Shown here one piece after another: positions 1-11,419 of a DNA stretch of 64,000 bases; the stretch's first letter is position 1, and each line of letters opens with the position of its first letter. A program made the position numbers and the translations under genes. The notes under the pieces are model-generated. The model saw only the letters and a program-made list of their open reading frames with translations. It had not been told where the DNA came from and did no database searches. Source of the DNA: Cephalopachus bancanus (lineage: Eukaryota; Chordata; Mammalia; Primates; Tarsiidae); the NCBI GenBank assembly GCA_027257055.1, contig JAPVLO010000619.1, positions 62,001-126,000 of the forward strand, given 5' to 3'.

Positions 1-1315
1 AATTTCTCAACCAACTCATCTTCGACAAAGCCCCCACCACCTACCAATGGGGAGAAGAGAACCTATTCAGTAAATGGTGCTGGGAAAACTGGCTGACCAC
101 ATGTAGAAGATTGAAACAGGGCCCCTATCTATCCCCATGCCCAAAGGTTAACTCTAAATGGATTAGAGACCTAAATGTAAAACCGCAAACCATAAGAACC
201 TTAGAAAAGGAAGGAAATACTCTCATGGAAATCAGAGCTGGCATCCAATTCCTGTACAAAACCCGAAACCCACAGGACTTAAGAGAGAAGATAGACAAAT
301 GGGACCTTATTAAACTGACAAGCTTCTGCAAAGCCAAAGAAACCATCAAGAGAGCAGGGAGACAGCCTACAGACTGGGAAAAAGTATTTGCCAACTCTAG
401 GTCTGACAAAGGCTTAACATCCTGGATCTATAAGGAACTGAAATGTACTGAAAAGAAGAAAACAAACAACCCCATTATAAAATGGGCAAAAGATATGAAC
501 AGACACTTCACAAAAGAAGACATTCGAGCAGCCAACAAACACATGAAGAAATGCTCAACCTCACTAATCATCAGGGAGATGCAAATCAAAACCACACTGA
601 GATACCACCTAACTCCAGTCAGAATGGCAATTATCAACAACTCAAAAAATAACAGCTCCTGGAGAGGGTGTGGTGAAAAGGGAACACTTCTACACTGTTG
701 GTGGGAGTGTAAGCTAGTGCAACCTCTGTGGAAAGCAGTGTGGCGATTCCTGAAAGCTCTAAAAATTGACCTTCCATATGACCCTGCAATCCCCCTACTG
801 GGAATATACCCTGAAGAACACAAATCACTCTATAAAAAAGATACCTGCACACGTATGTTTATAGCAGCGTTGTTCACAATAGCAAGAACCTGGAAACAAC
901 CATGCTGCCCATCAAAAGTGGACTAGATTAAAAAAATGTGGTACATATACACGATGGAATACTACGCAGCCATAAAAAAGAACAAAATCATGAATTTCGC
1001 AGCAACCTGGATGGAACTAAAGTCTATAATACTGAATGACCTCTCACAGAAACAAAGATCAGAATATCACATATTCTCACTCATATAATGGACCTTGAAA
1101 ATCCAATATAATACTATAAGAAAATGACTGACGGTACTGGGAAATTATGGGGGGGAGGGAGATGGGATTAACAGTAGCTAATATCTATCTGGGACTGGGA
1201 AAACACCTCTTATCAACAGGGTGCCTGAATGAAACGTAATTGTACACCTAACCCTTAATTGTACCCCACAAAACGATAATAAAAAATACTGATTAATTAT
1301 AAAAAAATAAATACA
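1..1315 (+). mobile_element. L1 (LINE-1) 3' end including 3' UTR and A-rich tail
   Basis: The ORF2 end is followed by about 220 bases of L1 3' UTR. It carries the G-rich polypurine tract usual for L1 3' UTRs (around 1148-1170) and ends in an AATAAAAAA-type A-rich tail near 1275-1310. The 5' part lies outside the window. Confidence 0.92.
3..1088 (+). pseudogene. L1 ORF2 C-terminal part (LINE-1 reverse transcriptase polyprotein)
   Basis: This is the C-terminal third of the L1 ORF2 protein, downstream of the reverse transcriptase catalytic core. The frame is open from base 3 to base 923 with no stop, broken by a TAG at 924-926, and then continues in the same frame to the natural end at 1086-1088. 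The stretches [54 protein letters not shown] and [15 protein letters not shown] are characteristic of L1 ORF2. The C-terminal cysteine cluster is partly kept, but a serine sits where the first cysteine of the CWRGCGE motif is usually found. The element continues left of the window, so the endonuclease and RT core are not visible. One stop over about 360 codons suggests a fairly recent insertion. Confidence 0.93.
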
Positions 1316-1324
1316 GAGATGAAT

Positions 1325-2640
1325 GAATGGGAAAAAAAAACCGTCTACTATATCTTCTTTTACTCTTGCTGAAGGAACCTTGCATTCAGTCTAAAACATC
1401 TTTTAAAAACCATTGTCCCATTTTTAAGTGCTTTTTTATTTGTTCTTTTCCCTTTAGTGTATAAGTTACTGAAAAATTCTAGTATCACACTTTCTAATTT
1501 TCTCTTTCCATCCTATCTTTAACACACCAACATGGTCTATCCACTAAAACTTCTCAAATCTGGGGAATTTCAATTCCCACATTACCCAAACCAATAATCA
1601 ATTTGAAGTAGTTATCTTGATATTATCATCAGTTTCCCCAAATATCACTTTAATACTTTTTATTTGACAGATAAAAGTAATAATGTAATTTCATTTTAAA
1701 ATAATTTTGAAAATTTTAATGTTGCTAACTTCACTTGAAAGTATTTCTCATTCCATTATTGGACCAATGATGCTTATTGACATTGAAAATACATATTGGA
1801 CAATTGGTTCCTTGGAGGTTGCTGGATTCAAATTTCTAACTTGAGTGGTTCTTTTACTTCAGGAAGATATGCATTTTTAACCAGGGATTGATTGCTCTCT
1901 ACGTGTTGATTCCTGACAAGAAAATTTTTAGTATATCTCAATATGTAGGGGAATGGGCAGTGTCCTTATTAGTAAAATAAAAGACAAAATTTTTCCCAGA
2001 GAATATTACTTTATACTTTCAGTGTAAGAAAATGCTTTTACATTTGAATATTATTTCATAGTCAAAACATTTTAAATTGATCGAAAAATTATTTTCATAT
2101 TTACAATTAGATTTAGCAAGAACCGAACATTATAATATGAAAACTTGGGGTCACAGAATTTTTATTTATCTTTTAGCACCTTTTGAGCTTGAACATTGTA
2201 GGTTAACTTAAAAGATGGCATCTATAGAAACCTAAAATAAACATTGCTTATTCTTAGTTTAATTACAATTATTGTGATTATGATTATGATTATGATTTCC
2301 TCAGCATAACCATTAGAAAGCATTGAAACATTCTACTGCAGGCCAAGCAGCAGCCTATCCAAATCCCTTCCCCTGGCAAATCTCCATTAGATGAAAAACT
2401 AGGACAGTCCAACATTTCAATTAATTGTTTAGCATAATAATCTCTAGTAAACGTTTAGGATCCTCATCAGTGCCGAAATTCAATGATTACCCTTTGGCTG
2501 GCCACAGTCTTAAAAGTGATAATACGACCTCCCTTGGTCAAGGAGTTTGTGAATTGCAAATGTCTAACAAGTCTATTGCAGGAAAAATTCCTCCAGGTTC
2601 AAACTCCCCAAACTATCCTAATAGGCCCTTTGTGACCTAC
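1325..2640. other. AT-rich intergenic stretch, no gene seen
   Basis: No coding frame of note and no repeat I can name. A short GATTAT-type repeat lies at about 2275-2297. Confidence 0.5.
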
Positions 2641-2699
2641 TGGACACAGAAAACACCACCATGGCATCAATCATGTGAATAACTTATCCATCTGCCTGC

Positions 2700-3203
2700 T
2701 GTCCATCACCTGGCATCAATACCTGTGCTTGTCTGCTCCTTTATGATGACATGAAGCACAACACCATCAAATTCCATTAATGTTCTTCTCCCATCAAGAG
2801 TAATGATTAAAAATACTCAACCACAAGCATCCAGCAGCCCTTAACTTTCTAGACTCTGGTGTGGCCATGTGCTCTTTGAATTATGACTGTTGTCATACTT
2901 CCTGTGGCTTTGGCCCCCTCCCCCACCTTGGGGAGGTGAATCTTCTCTCTCCCCTCTCTTTCTCTCTCTAATTTACATTTAAATACACTTTTCTTTCTTC
3001 ACCTCGTTGTGTGCTGCAATTCTTTGCATTACTCGTATCTCTGGGTTGCCAGTGTGCACCTCTGGTATTCTGGCTATGGCAATGCTGTGCCTCCCCTCGT
3101 CTCTCTCTCCATCCATCCACCCACCCTCACCCTATCCATACGCTGACATTTTCAGAGGTCCCACTGAGATCTCTGAGAATCTCACTTCTCTCTCTCTCTA
3201 ATT
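2700..3203 (+). repeat. 5' LTR-like segment of the 2.7-6.9 kb ERV
   Basis: A run of CT-rich sequence (2940-3000), the shared block around TGCTGCAATTCTTTGCATTAC (3012-3031) and a CT-rich end precede the primer-site-like sequence. The likely polyadenylation hexamer is changed to AAATAC here. The U3 start is not defined. Confidence 0.5.
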
Positions 3204-3219
3204 GGTGACCCTCTGAGGA
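3202..3219 (+). promoter_or_regulatory. ERV primer-binding site, tRNA-Trp-like
   Basis: The sequence TTGGTGACCC directly follows the LTR-like segment. It fits a tRNA-Trp primer site in the first bases and diverges afterwards. Confidence 0.45.
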
Positions 3220-3587
3220 TTGTGACGGAACCTGGTGGCAACAGAAAGCTCTGGCTGAGACTACACTTCAGCATGCTGGAAGGTCCCATGAAAAGGCATC
3301 AGACCTCTGTGGCTCAATAGGGCGAGGAACTAAGGTTTACTCTTTACTTCCTTCTAGCCAAGGTTTCTGAGTTTCCCGTAGACCAAGCTGGATCTTGGAG
3401 GGCAACTGACTATCTCTTCCTAGGGCTACTCCATAGGGAGACAAGAAGGTCTCCAAAGGAAATTTTGGACAAGCAGCACCTGTACAGGTGTGAGACAAAG
3501 TGCTTGGTTTCTTTACATGTTCCCTCTCTGGTTGGCGAAGTGACTCCATGAAGAACCTTGAGACTCCAACGGCTGCAACAGTATGCC

Positions 3588-4690
3588 TTTCTTCACCTCT
3601 ATTGAGTCATCCCTAATTTATCATCCACATATCCACATATCTGAATGTACACTGTTGGACCCCCCTGGTTCAGATGAGTTTCTGGATCTCTCAGGTTTTT
3701 CCCAGATTTTCCATCTTGGGAGATACCTGCAAGTTTCTGGGACCCAATTGCTGAAAATTCTGATACCGGGCCTTGCAAGACATGGTGAATCATAGTGTCC
3801 TGTGAGCTCCAGTGAGCACAGGACTGGGAGGATGCTCTATCCCTGCCAACTCGCATCCTTTGCACTGATTCCTTTGAACATGTTGGGGACACACAGCAGG
3901 GGGATCTGGATGGGTTAAGGCCCAGAAACAAATCCATGAAATCAAGAACCCATCCCAACTGTATCCCTGTTTCTTTTTATTATAATACTGCTTTCTGGCC
4001 CTGGCACTGACTCCAGCCCAACTTGCCCCAGCTGACCTTTTCATCTGGTGGCCAAGTACAGGGAAATTTCACAATGTAAGCTGGTAGATGGCAAAACCTG
4101 GCCACAATGTGGCTCCTTAACTCCTAATGCATTCCTGTTGCTTGATTTATCCAACAACTACATGACACACCTTCATCCCTCATTTATCACCCACACACCC
4201 ACATATTTGAATGCTTGCTCTTGAACCCCCTTGGTTCGGATGAGTTTCCAGGTCTTTTGGGCTTTTCCTGGTTTCATCTTGGGAGACACCTAACAAGGGA
4301 CTGGGACCCAATTACTGGAAGTCCTGGTACCAGGCCTTCTAAGACATGGTGGGGCATAGTGTCTCACAAGCTCCAGTGCGCACAGGGATGGGAGGATGCT
4401 CTCTCCCTGGTGACTCTCAACCTTTGCGCTGATTCCTTTGAACCTTTTGAGGATGGCTGGTAGGGGAAATGGATGGGTTAAGACCTAGAAAAAATCCATG
4501 AAATCAAGAACCCATCCCAACTGTATTCCTGTTTACTTTTATTACAATACTGGTTTGCGTCCCCAGCACCAGCTCCAGTCCACCTTGCCCGAGCTGAACT
4601 TTAGATCTGGGAAATTCCACAATATAAATTGAGGGATGCGAAACCTGGTCAGAAGGTGGCTCCCTAGCTCCTAACATCCTTCTGTAGTTT
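3588..4690 (+). repeat. Two-copy tandem duplication of about 570 bp inside the ERV
   Basis: Copy one spans about 3588-4150 and copy two about 4165-4690. They share long near-identical blocks, for example CCATGAAATCAAGAACCCAT at about 3932-3951 and again near 4496-4515. They also share the GGGACCCAATT, TGGGAGGATGCTCT and GATTCCTTTGAAC segments in the same order. Small gaps and many substitutions show that the duplication is old. Confidence 0.85.
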
Positions 4691-4995
4691 TATATGTACT
4701 TAAACAGAAATGACAAATACACTGAAGTCCCATATATTCAAGTCTTTTATGAGTTAGCATGCCACCCAGACATCTATTCCCTTTGCCATATTTCTGTGGT
4801 GGCTCCCCAGAACCCATTGCCAATAGGCTTATCAGAGGATACTAATGCTGCTAACTTAGCCACCCCTCCCTCAAAAAATCTTTGACCTCCTTCATACTCT
4901 CCTATTCCTTTTAACTCCGATTCCTGTTTTCCATCTAACAACTCAAATGCTGACCCAGCTGATTTAACTTCTCCTGTCTCTCTTGTAATCTGCTT

Positions 4996-5451
4996 TTGCT
5001 ACTTCACTCCCCATCAGTTTTATTTCCTTCTCTTCTTTCTCACCCTCCACCTCAACCTTTGGAGAAAGGACCAGTGCCAAAGGCCATGGCACCTGATCCC
5101 AGCCTCCAACCTTCTCATCCCCTTCCCCCACTGTCTAATAACCCCTTGGCAGCAGCCCTACTTGCTTGCAGCAAGTCACCATCCCCACGTGTACTTGGGA
5201 AGCCCATTCAGGTTTCCACATGGCTTAACAGGTCTCTTCTCAGGGGGTTGGCCAGAACAAAAGGATATCAAAGTTTTTGTTTGTCATTTTTTATAATAAA
5301 TCTCTCTCAAGTTTTATCTAAACTGAGACTATATCAGCCTTCTTCCCAGACAAAAGGAAAAGGAACATGTAAATTAATACTGTTAACCAAATACAAAAAG
5401 TTCAACTGTAATTTTAATCTGCTTTTCCAAGCAAACTTGCAAGTGCTCTAG
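4996..5451 (+). pseudogene. Proline-rich gag-like remnant
   Basis: A 151-codon frame starts with a proline- and serine-rich stretch (PPPQPLEKGPVPKAMAPDP, LPPLSNNPLAAALL). This resembles the linker between matrix and capsid in class I retroviral gag. It lies in the expected place between a primer site and the 3' LTR-like segment. There is no capsid or zinc-knuckle signature, so the assignment rests on context and composition. Confidence 0.3.
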
Positions 5452-5454
5452 TAA

Positions 5455-6385
5455 AATTTATATCCAACTTTACCATGTGTTAACACATTATTGTTAAATA
5501 ACACTGATGTTTGTTATACCAGGTTTGTTAAAGTTGTATTTTATAAACAAAAGTTTAAATCACTGGTTGTGCCTAACCAGCATCTTCTTATGAGAAAGGT
5601 AAAACTTTAAATGCTAAACACCCTGTGTTACATGGTAAGGTTTAAAAACTGGCCATTCCCAACTGGATAAGTCACTTTTATCCAGCCTAGTACTTCTCCT
5701 GCGGTATGGATAAAATACTTGTTACTCTGAGCACAATGAGGATGGGAACTGATCAATCTCATTGAATTGTCCACACCTTACAACTAAGTCTACAATTTAG
5801 TAATTCATACAGGTTTTTAACAACTTTTCCTATTCATAATTATAAATAAGTAAACACAGATCATTTCACATCCATGTGGTCTGTTCATTCTAAAGTGTTT
5901 TCTATCAAACTGTTACAGACAAAAATAACCAAAATATCTTAAGTGTAGCCTATTAAAAAAATAACTTTTGTGTATTATTCTAGCTGATACACTAGAAAAG
6001 CAACAGGGTGCCAACATGGAGGGCTGCAGAGCCAGAAGGCCAAAGAGGCACCCCAATTGGCAGTCACCATTAGTGACAAAATTCCAACTGCCCAGCAAAT
6101 ACCTGGTAGAAAAAACCTTCTAAGGAAATAGTGCCCATTGCTTATGGGTACAGTCTGTGGAGGCACTGAAAGCATAGTTGCCCCAAAAGGGCCTTAATCT
6201 CCTAGACCTTGTCCACTTTGCAGGCCATAAAGCCACAGGGAAGAAGGTGAACTCTCTTCTGAAGAGAGTAGAGAAAACTTGGCTCACAAATGGTGACCAC
6301 GTATGGAGGCATAGAAATCAGCTAAAGTGCCTGGCACTGACTCACCATCACCCCAACAATCCCCCATGTAAATAGGATGCTGGAA
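5455..6385. other. Unassigned interior of the ERV remnant
   Basis: AT-rich sequence between the gag-like stretch and the 3' LTR-like segment. No protein signature is visible. It may be degenerate retroviral internal sequence or later insertions. Confidence 0.35.
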
Positions 6386-6387
6386 CC

Positions 6388-6687
6388 CAAATTAATTTCT
6401 TGATTTAATACAGGTATCAACTCCATCACCCAGATTTGAGTGCAGTAGCATGCTCCTAACCATTGCAGCTTCAACCCACTGAGTTCCAGTGATCCTTCTG
6501 CCTTAGCCTTCCAAGCAAGCAGGACCACAGGCGTGCGCTACCATGCCCGGCTATTTTTAAAAATTTATTGTAGAAAGGTGGTCTCACCACATTGCCCGGG
6601 TGGGTCTTGAACCCACAGGCTCAGGCAATCCATTCACCTCAGCCTCCCAAAGCGCTGGGATTACAGGCTGAGTCACTGAGTCCAGCC
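6388..6687 (-). mobile_element. Alu element
   Basis: Reverse-strand dimeric Alu. On the plus strand it ends with CTCAGCCTCCCAAAGCGCTGGGATTACAGGCTGAG. CCCAAATTAATTT on the left and CCCCAATTTACTTTT on the right look like imperfect target-site duplications. It splits the 3' LTR-like segment of the ERV. Confidence 0.93.
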
Positions 6688-6850
6688 CCAATTTACTTTT
6701 AAATAAACTTCTCTTTCTTCACCTTTTTGTATGCTGCAATTCTTTGCATTACTTGAATCTCTGGTATGCCAGGGCAGACCTGGCTCTGGTAGTGCTGTGC
6801 CCCTGCTCTGCCCTATCCATGCATCTATCCTCACCCTATCCATACCCTTA
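6688..6850 (+). repeat. 3' LTR-like R/U5 segment of the ERV
   Basis: Repeats the 2972-3130 sequence (TGCTGCAATTCTTTGCATTAC block and the CCTCACCCTATCCATAC end). It keeps an AATAAA polyadenylation hexamer at about 6701. The stretch left of the Alu does not clearly match the first LTR. Confidence 0.55.
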
Positions 6851-6899
6851 TAAAACTTATTAATGCTAAATGAATATAAGTGCAATTCAACATTACCAA

Positions 6900-7484
6900 T
6901 TTAGATTCCACATTTCAGTCAGTTATTTAAAAGAGTTTGAATATTCATATCTTTTATTTTGTGTATGGTTTTCTAAAGGGATTATCTCTGTAGCTTATGT
7001 TTTTTATCATGTAGGGTTTGAGGGTTTTTACTGATTTAATGTTAAACTCTGAAAATATATAAAAATATGATAAATGATATAATAAACATCCATATTATCA
7101 TCACACAAAGTTAAAATGACGGTAGTAGCTTTTATCATAATTATATTAAGGCAGCTTTTTAAAAAAGTAAATACTTGTCTATAAAACGTAGATTTTTATC
7201 CTTTCAACCAATGAAAAGCTCACATGCTTGCTATATTTAGTACTTAATTTATCCATAAAGCGTATACAAAAAAAATTGTCTTACCACGTATCTGTGACTG
7301 TAAAACTTTTTATGTAATAATTCTCTTTTTTATCTCTGGTCATAATATTTTATTTAGTACTTTTGTAGTATTACATTAAATTAAAAAATTACATATGTTG
7401 CTCTCCTAGTTGTTATTTTGTTCAATTAACAAGTGTCACTATCTCACTGTCACATTAATCTTAGAAAGCACTAATTGTACTACC
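6900..7484. other. AT-rich stretch, nothing recognised
   Basis: No coding frame and no repeat I can name. Confidence 0.4.
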
Positions 7485-7495
7485 AAGAGGTTATA

Positions 7496-7708
7496 TTCGA
7501 GACCCGCCTGGGCAGCAAGACCTCATCTCTACAATAAATCAAAAAATCAGCCGGGCGTGGTAGCACATGTCTGTAATTCCGGCTACTTGGAAGGCTGAGG
7601 TGGATGGATCGCCGGAGCCCAGCGGGTCGAGGTTGCGGTGGCCAGGAGTGGCCACTGCACTCCAGTCTGGGCGACAGAGTGAGACTCCAACTCAAAAAAA
7701 AAAAAAAA
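7496..7708 (+). mobile_element. 5'-truncated young Alu with intact target-site duplications
   Basis: The element starts inside the left monomer at TTCGAGACCCGCC and ends in a 17-A tail. The 11-bp repeat AAGAGGTTATA occurs at 7485-7495 and 7709-7719. It carries the window's young Alu signature (ACAATAAATCA, CTCCAACTC). Confidence 0.93.
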
Positions 7709-7759
7709 AAGAGGTTATAATAAAAACCATATTGGAATAAAATGGTAGATGTAGTAGAC

Positions 7760-8702
7760 AACTATGAACACCCCAAGAGTCTTAAAGTCTGTCAAAATAA
7801 ACTTTGAAGGAAAACATGACTCAAAATATTAATAGCAGTGAAACATGTTAAGAGAAGTAATAGAACACGAGGACATACCCATCAAAAATAGATATAAATT
7901 AACATTAATTCTTTATAATGCATCACAAAGGAAAGAATACATAGTTTATCGATTTAGATGAAAAATCAAGCAGAAAAAAAATAAACGGAAATACTGAAGA
8001 TCTGAAAAATAATGTTGATAAATTATCACATACATAATATGCAGTATGTATCTTCAAGTGCACATGAACAGCAGAAACTAAGGTATGTTTAAGGTGACAT
8101 AGGCAACCTCAATGAAAGCTTAAAATTAATTTTATAAAAATTATATAAATCAAGTACATTTCCATAAAGTTTGGAACAAAAAATATAAAACAGCTAAATA
8201 TTTTATGTGCAAAATTACATTACACAGTTTCAATAACATGTGGTTTAAGATTGATAAAAAGTTAAATTTAGAAAACATTAAAATAAAATAAAAATAGGAA
8301 TCTTACTCTGCATAATTTTCAGACATCATTAACTTGTGCTTTGAGAATTTAAAAGTTCATTTAGCAATAAACAGAAAAGGATAAAAGTAAAGCCTGACAT
8401 CATGTCTTGTGGGCAAATCTCCTCCCAAAAGGAAAACAAAACAGAAAACAAAGATAAGAAAAATTTAACAAAATAGAGACTAAAGTAATAAATAAGTTTA
8501 ATCGAATTGAAAATTGGTTTCTATAAAATGTATATAATGTAATCACATCTCTAATAAACATATTAAGAAAATAAAGAAGAATAAATAATTCAGATTTAAT
8601 ATAGGCAATAACTCTAAGTATAACATGAAAAGGTATCATAAACATCATAACTAATATACTTTAGAATCTAGTAAAATGTCTAAGTTCATAGAAATATAAA
8701 CT
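7760..8702 (+). mobile_element. Old L1M-like ORF2 fragment
   Basis: A-rich plus-strand sequence resembling very degenerate L1 ORF2 around the RT region. No frame survives. The assignment rests on composition and scattered L1-like phrases, so it is tentative. Confidence 0.4.
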
Positions 8703-9022
8703 ATTTGGCTGGAATCTGTGGCTCAGCCTGTAATCCCAAAACTCTGGGAGACTGAGGTGAGTAGGTTGCCTGAGCCCAACAGTTTCAAGATCAGCCTGGG
8801 AAACTTGGCGAAACCTAGTCAGTACAACAGATAAAAAATTAACTGAGTATGGCAGTGCATGCCTGTATTTCTGGCTATATGGAAGGCTGAAGTGAAAAAA
8901 TTACAAGACCCCAGAAGGTTGACACTGGTGTGGTTGCGAGTATGCCACTGCACTCCAGTCTGGGAAACACAGTGAAACTCTAATTTAAATAAACAAACAA
9001 GCAAATAAATAAATAAATAAAA
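8703..9022 (+). mobile_element. Alu element, diverged
   Basis: Dimeric Alu from GGCTCAGCCTGTAATCCC to a (AAAT)n tail at 8990-9022. It is more diverged than the copies at 30.4 or 50.3 kb. Confidence 0.9.
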
Positions 9023-9240
9023 TATTTTTAAAAGAAGTAGAAACCTGGATAAAAAAATCCTATCAAAATTGTTAAATATATGTCAAAAATATGCAGGGAC
9101 AAGCTATATTCAAGTTGAGTCCTTTCACACTTTTAAGGAACACTTCATACCTGTAAGAAATAAGTTATCACACACAAAATAATAGAAGAGCAAAAGCCAT
9201 ATAGTTTATTGTATGAAGATAATGCAAGTAGGTATTTCAT
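9023..9240 (+). mobile_element. Possible continuation of the old L1M fragment
   Basis: A-rich sequence with L1M ORF2-like phrases. Tentative. Confidence 0.3.
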
Positions 9241-9242
9241 TT

Positions 9243-10130
9243 TAAAAAATTTTTTTATTTTAAAGATGTGGAGTACAATTCAGGGTTATGTATAAAATGT
9301 TCATTGTACAGATACAGTTCCTTATTGATGAGTTTTGTGCCCTAGCCCTAGAAGATGCCACTACTACCAATCATGACACCCTGCCCCCAAAGCAGTTTCC
9401 TGCAACTGCCAATCCTTTTCTTATAGTATTACAATTATTGTTCTAGGTCCGCTTTTGAGTGAGATCATGTGATATTCTGTTCGTCATTGTAGTAGATCGT
9501 TCAATATTATAGACTCCATGTCCATTCAAGTTGCTGTGTAGTCCATAACTTTGTCCATTTCTGTGACTGTTTAATATTCCATCGAGCATATGTACTACTT
9601 TTTTTATCCAGGCCTTATTGATGAGCAGGATGGTTGGTTCCATGTCTTTGCTATTATGAACTATGCTGCAGGTATCTTTTTCATCAATTGATTTGAATTC
9701 CTCTGGGAATATTCCTAACAGGGGGATTTTGGGGTTGTATGGGATGTCGATTTTTAGAATTTTTTTAGGAATGACTAAACTGTTTTCCACAGAAGTCACA
9801 TTTGTTTACACTTCCACCAATAGTGTAAAAGTGCTTTCCTTTCCCCACAACCTCTCCAGCATCTGCTGTTTTTTGAGTTATGGGTGATGGCCATCCTGAC
9901 TGTAGTTAGGTGGTATCTCTGTGTGGTTTTCATTTGCATTTCATTGTTGACTAGTGAGGCTGATCATTTTTTATGTATCTGTCAATTGCACATATGTCTT
10001 TTTTGAGAAGTATCTATTCATTTTTTTGGCCCACTTTGTTTATTTTCTTTTTGGCATGTTTGAGTTTCTTGTAGATCCTAAATGTTAGCACTTTGCCAGA
10101 CATTCAGTTGGCAAATATTTTTCCCACTTA
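9243..10130 (-). mobile_element. L1 3' end, reverse strand
   Basis: Reverse complement of an L1 ORF2 end and 3' UTR. On the minus strand 9799-9443 encodes IPYNPKIPLLGIFPEE and similar L1 C-terminal phrases. The T-rich left edge is the A-tail. The element is 5' truncated near 10130, in the ORF2 region that matches the start of the plus-strand copy at 1 kb. Confidence 0.88.
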
Positions 10131-10214
10131 AATTAGCAGGAGAAACCTGAACTACCAGGGGCCTGCCCTCCGGAAAATAATTAGTTTTTTCTGGGGTTCC
10201 ACCTTGTATATATA

Positions 10215-10789
10215 GAGAGAGACCGGGTGTGCCAAAAATGTATGCACATTTTAAGAGGTGTTATCTATACATTACTTTTCAAATTTTAATTGAATTACTA
10301 TACCAATGTGTAGTATGAACTTTGCTCAAAAGTTGGCATTAATCATATAAATGCTAGTGTCACCATGCAACAGGCAGGACAGTCAAAGAAAATGGCAGAA
10401 GCACAGTGCAAGGGTTACAACACTATTTTGAAGTGGTATTTGAAAATTGAGAAGGTCATGGATGCACAATGTCAATGGAGGCATGAGTGTGCAAAAGAAC
10501 CCCTAACAGCCTACCATCTGCACACATTCATGATGAGTGTGAGCTGCATGGTTCTGGGTGTGGTATGCATAAAGGAAGACCCAGGAGGTGTCACACAGCA
10601 ATTCCTGAAGTAGCTCGCAATCATCAGAAGCATCTGGAAGCTGATGGTCACACTCTGAGCAACTCTTGTCATTGCAGATGTCAGAGTTGACTTATTTTCA
10701 TCTTTTCTTGTCTTTTATGTATGGAGTATTATGATTTCAATAGTTTTTTCCTTTCTTAAAACGTGTATGCTTTTTTGCTACCCTCTGTG
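10215..10789 (+). mobile_element. Mariner-type DNA transposon, internally deleted (MITE-like)
   Basis: Imperfect terminal inverted repeats of about 32 bp lie at 10225-10256 and 10754-10784, with the shared core CACATTTTAAGA / CACGTTTTAAGA. TA dinucleotides at 10213-10214 and 10790-10791 could be the target duplication. The interior encodes only the start and the very end of a transposase, so this is a deletion derivative of about 575 bp. Confidence 0.7.
10365..10690 (+). pseudogene. Transposase remnant: N-terminal HTH joined to C-terminus
   Basis: The 82-codon frame at 10365-10613 includes ILKWYLKIEKVMDAQCQWRH and then AKEPLTAYHLHTFM. This resembles the N-terminal helix-turn-helix of insect-type IS630/mariner transposases (consensus pattern IVKWYxKTxSxxxVQRxFR, then PPTRxTIxR). 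The overlapping frame at 10487-10690 gives KGRPRR and then VARNHQKHLEADGH. The first is the AT-hook-like motif that follows the HTH. The second resembles the extreme C-terminus of mariner transposases (RxxxCxxxDGxHFE). The DDD/E catalytic core is absent. The family assignment is from memory of motif patterns. Confidence 0.6.
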
Positions 10790-10814
10790 TAGATGTGTAT
10801 GTGTGTATACATGT

Positions 10815-11418
10815 TACACACATGCTAGCCAGAAGGATGTTTATAACAATTCTAAATATGAAGATGCTTAATAATATAGATTCAAAGTATGAATCTAAAT
10901 TAATAGAACTACAAGAATAAATAGATTAGTCTTCCATCATAGCAGAAGATTTGAACTCATTTCACCTAGCAATGAACATACCAAGTAGATAAAAAAATCA
11001 GTAAAGTTTTGCATAAGACAATTGAAAACTCAGTCTAACGGACATATAGGAGCCATAAATCAATTTCAGAATGACATTCTTTTCATGTCACACAGAATCA
11101 TATACAATTTCACTACTTAGTCCACAACTCAAATGTGAATATACATTAAATAATTGGAACTACAATTTCTGATCACAATGCAATTAAAGTTCAAATCAAT
11201 TTGTGAAAATTGACCCTGAAAATCATAGATGCTACCAAATTTAAGAACATTCTTCTAAATTATTCATAGTCACAGAAAACGTCATAATGAAAATTTAAAA
11301 TATGTAGAGCTTAAAAATTTCTACATATAAGGGTTTTTGAGATTCACCTACAGCAATATATAAAGGAAAACATAGTCATTTGGGGGTTAATTAATTTTAA
11401 TTGTCAAATACTGTTTAT
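10815..11418 (+). mobile_element. Old L1M fragment, endonuclease region
   Basis: Plus-strand sequence resembling a diverged L1 ORF2 endonuclease region (AATTCTAAATATG, then GAACTACAAGAATAAATAGA, later TCTGATCACAATGCAATTAAA). There are many stops. Confidence 0.55.
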
Positions 11419-11419
11419 A

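Larger units (their letters stand above)
2700..6850 (+). mobile_element. Degenerate class I ERV remnant (tRNA-Trp-like primer site)
   Basis: Two related R/U5-like segments (2970-3203 and 6688-6850) bracket 3.4 kb of internal sequence. The first is followed by TTGGTGACCCTCTGAG, which matches the 3' end of tRNA-Trp (primer site TGGTGACCCCGACGTG) at its first nine bases. The internal part holds a tandem duplication (3588-4690) and a proline-rich gag-like stretch near 5000-5200. I see no recognisable pol or env. The outer left edge of the first LTR is uncertain. Confidence 0.6.
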
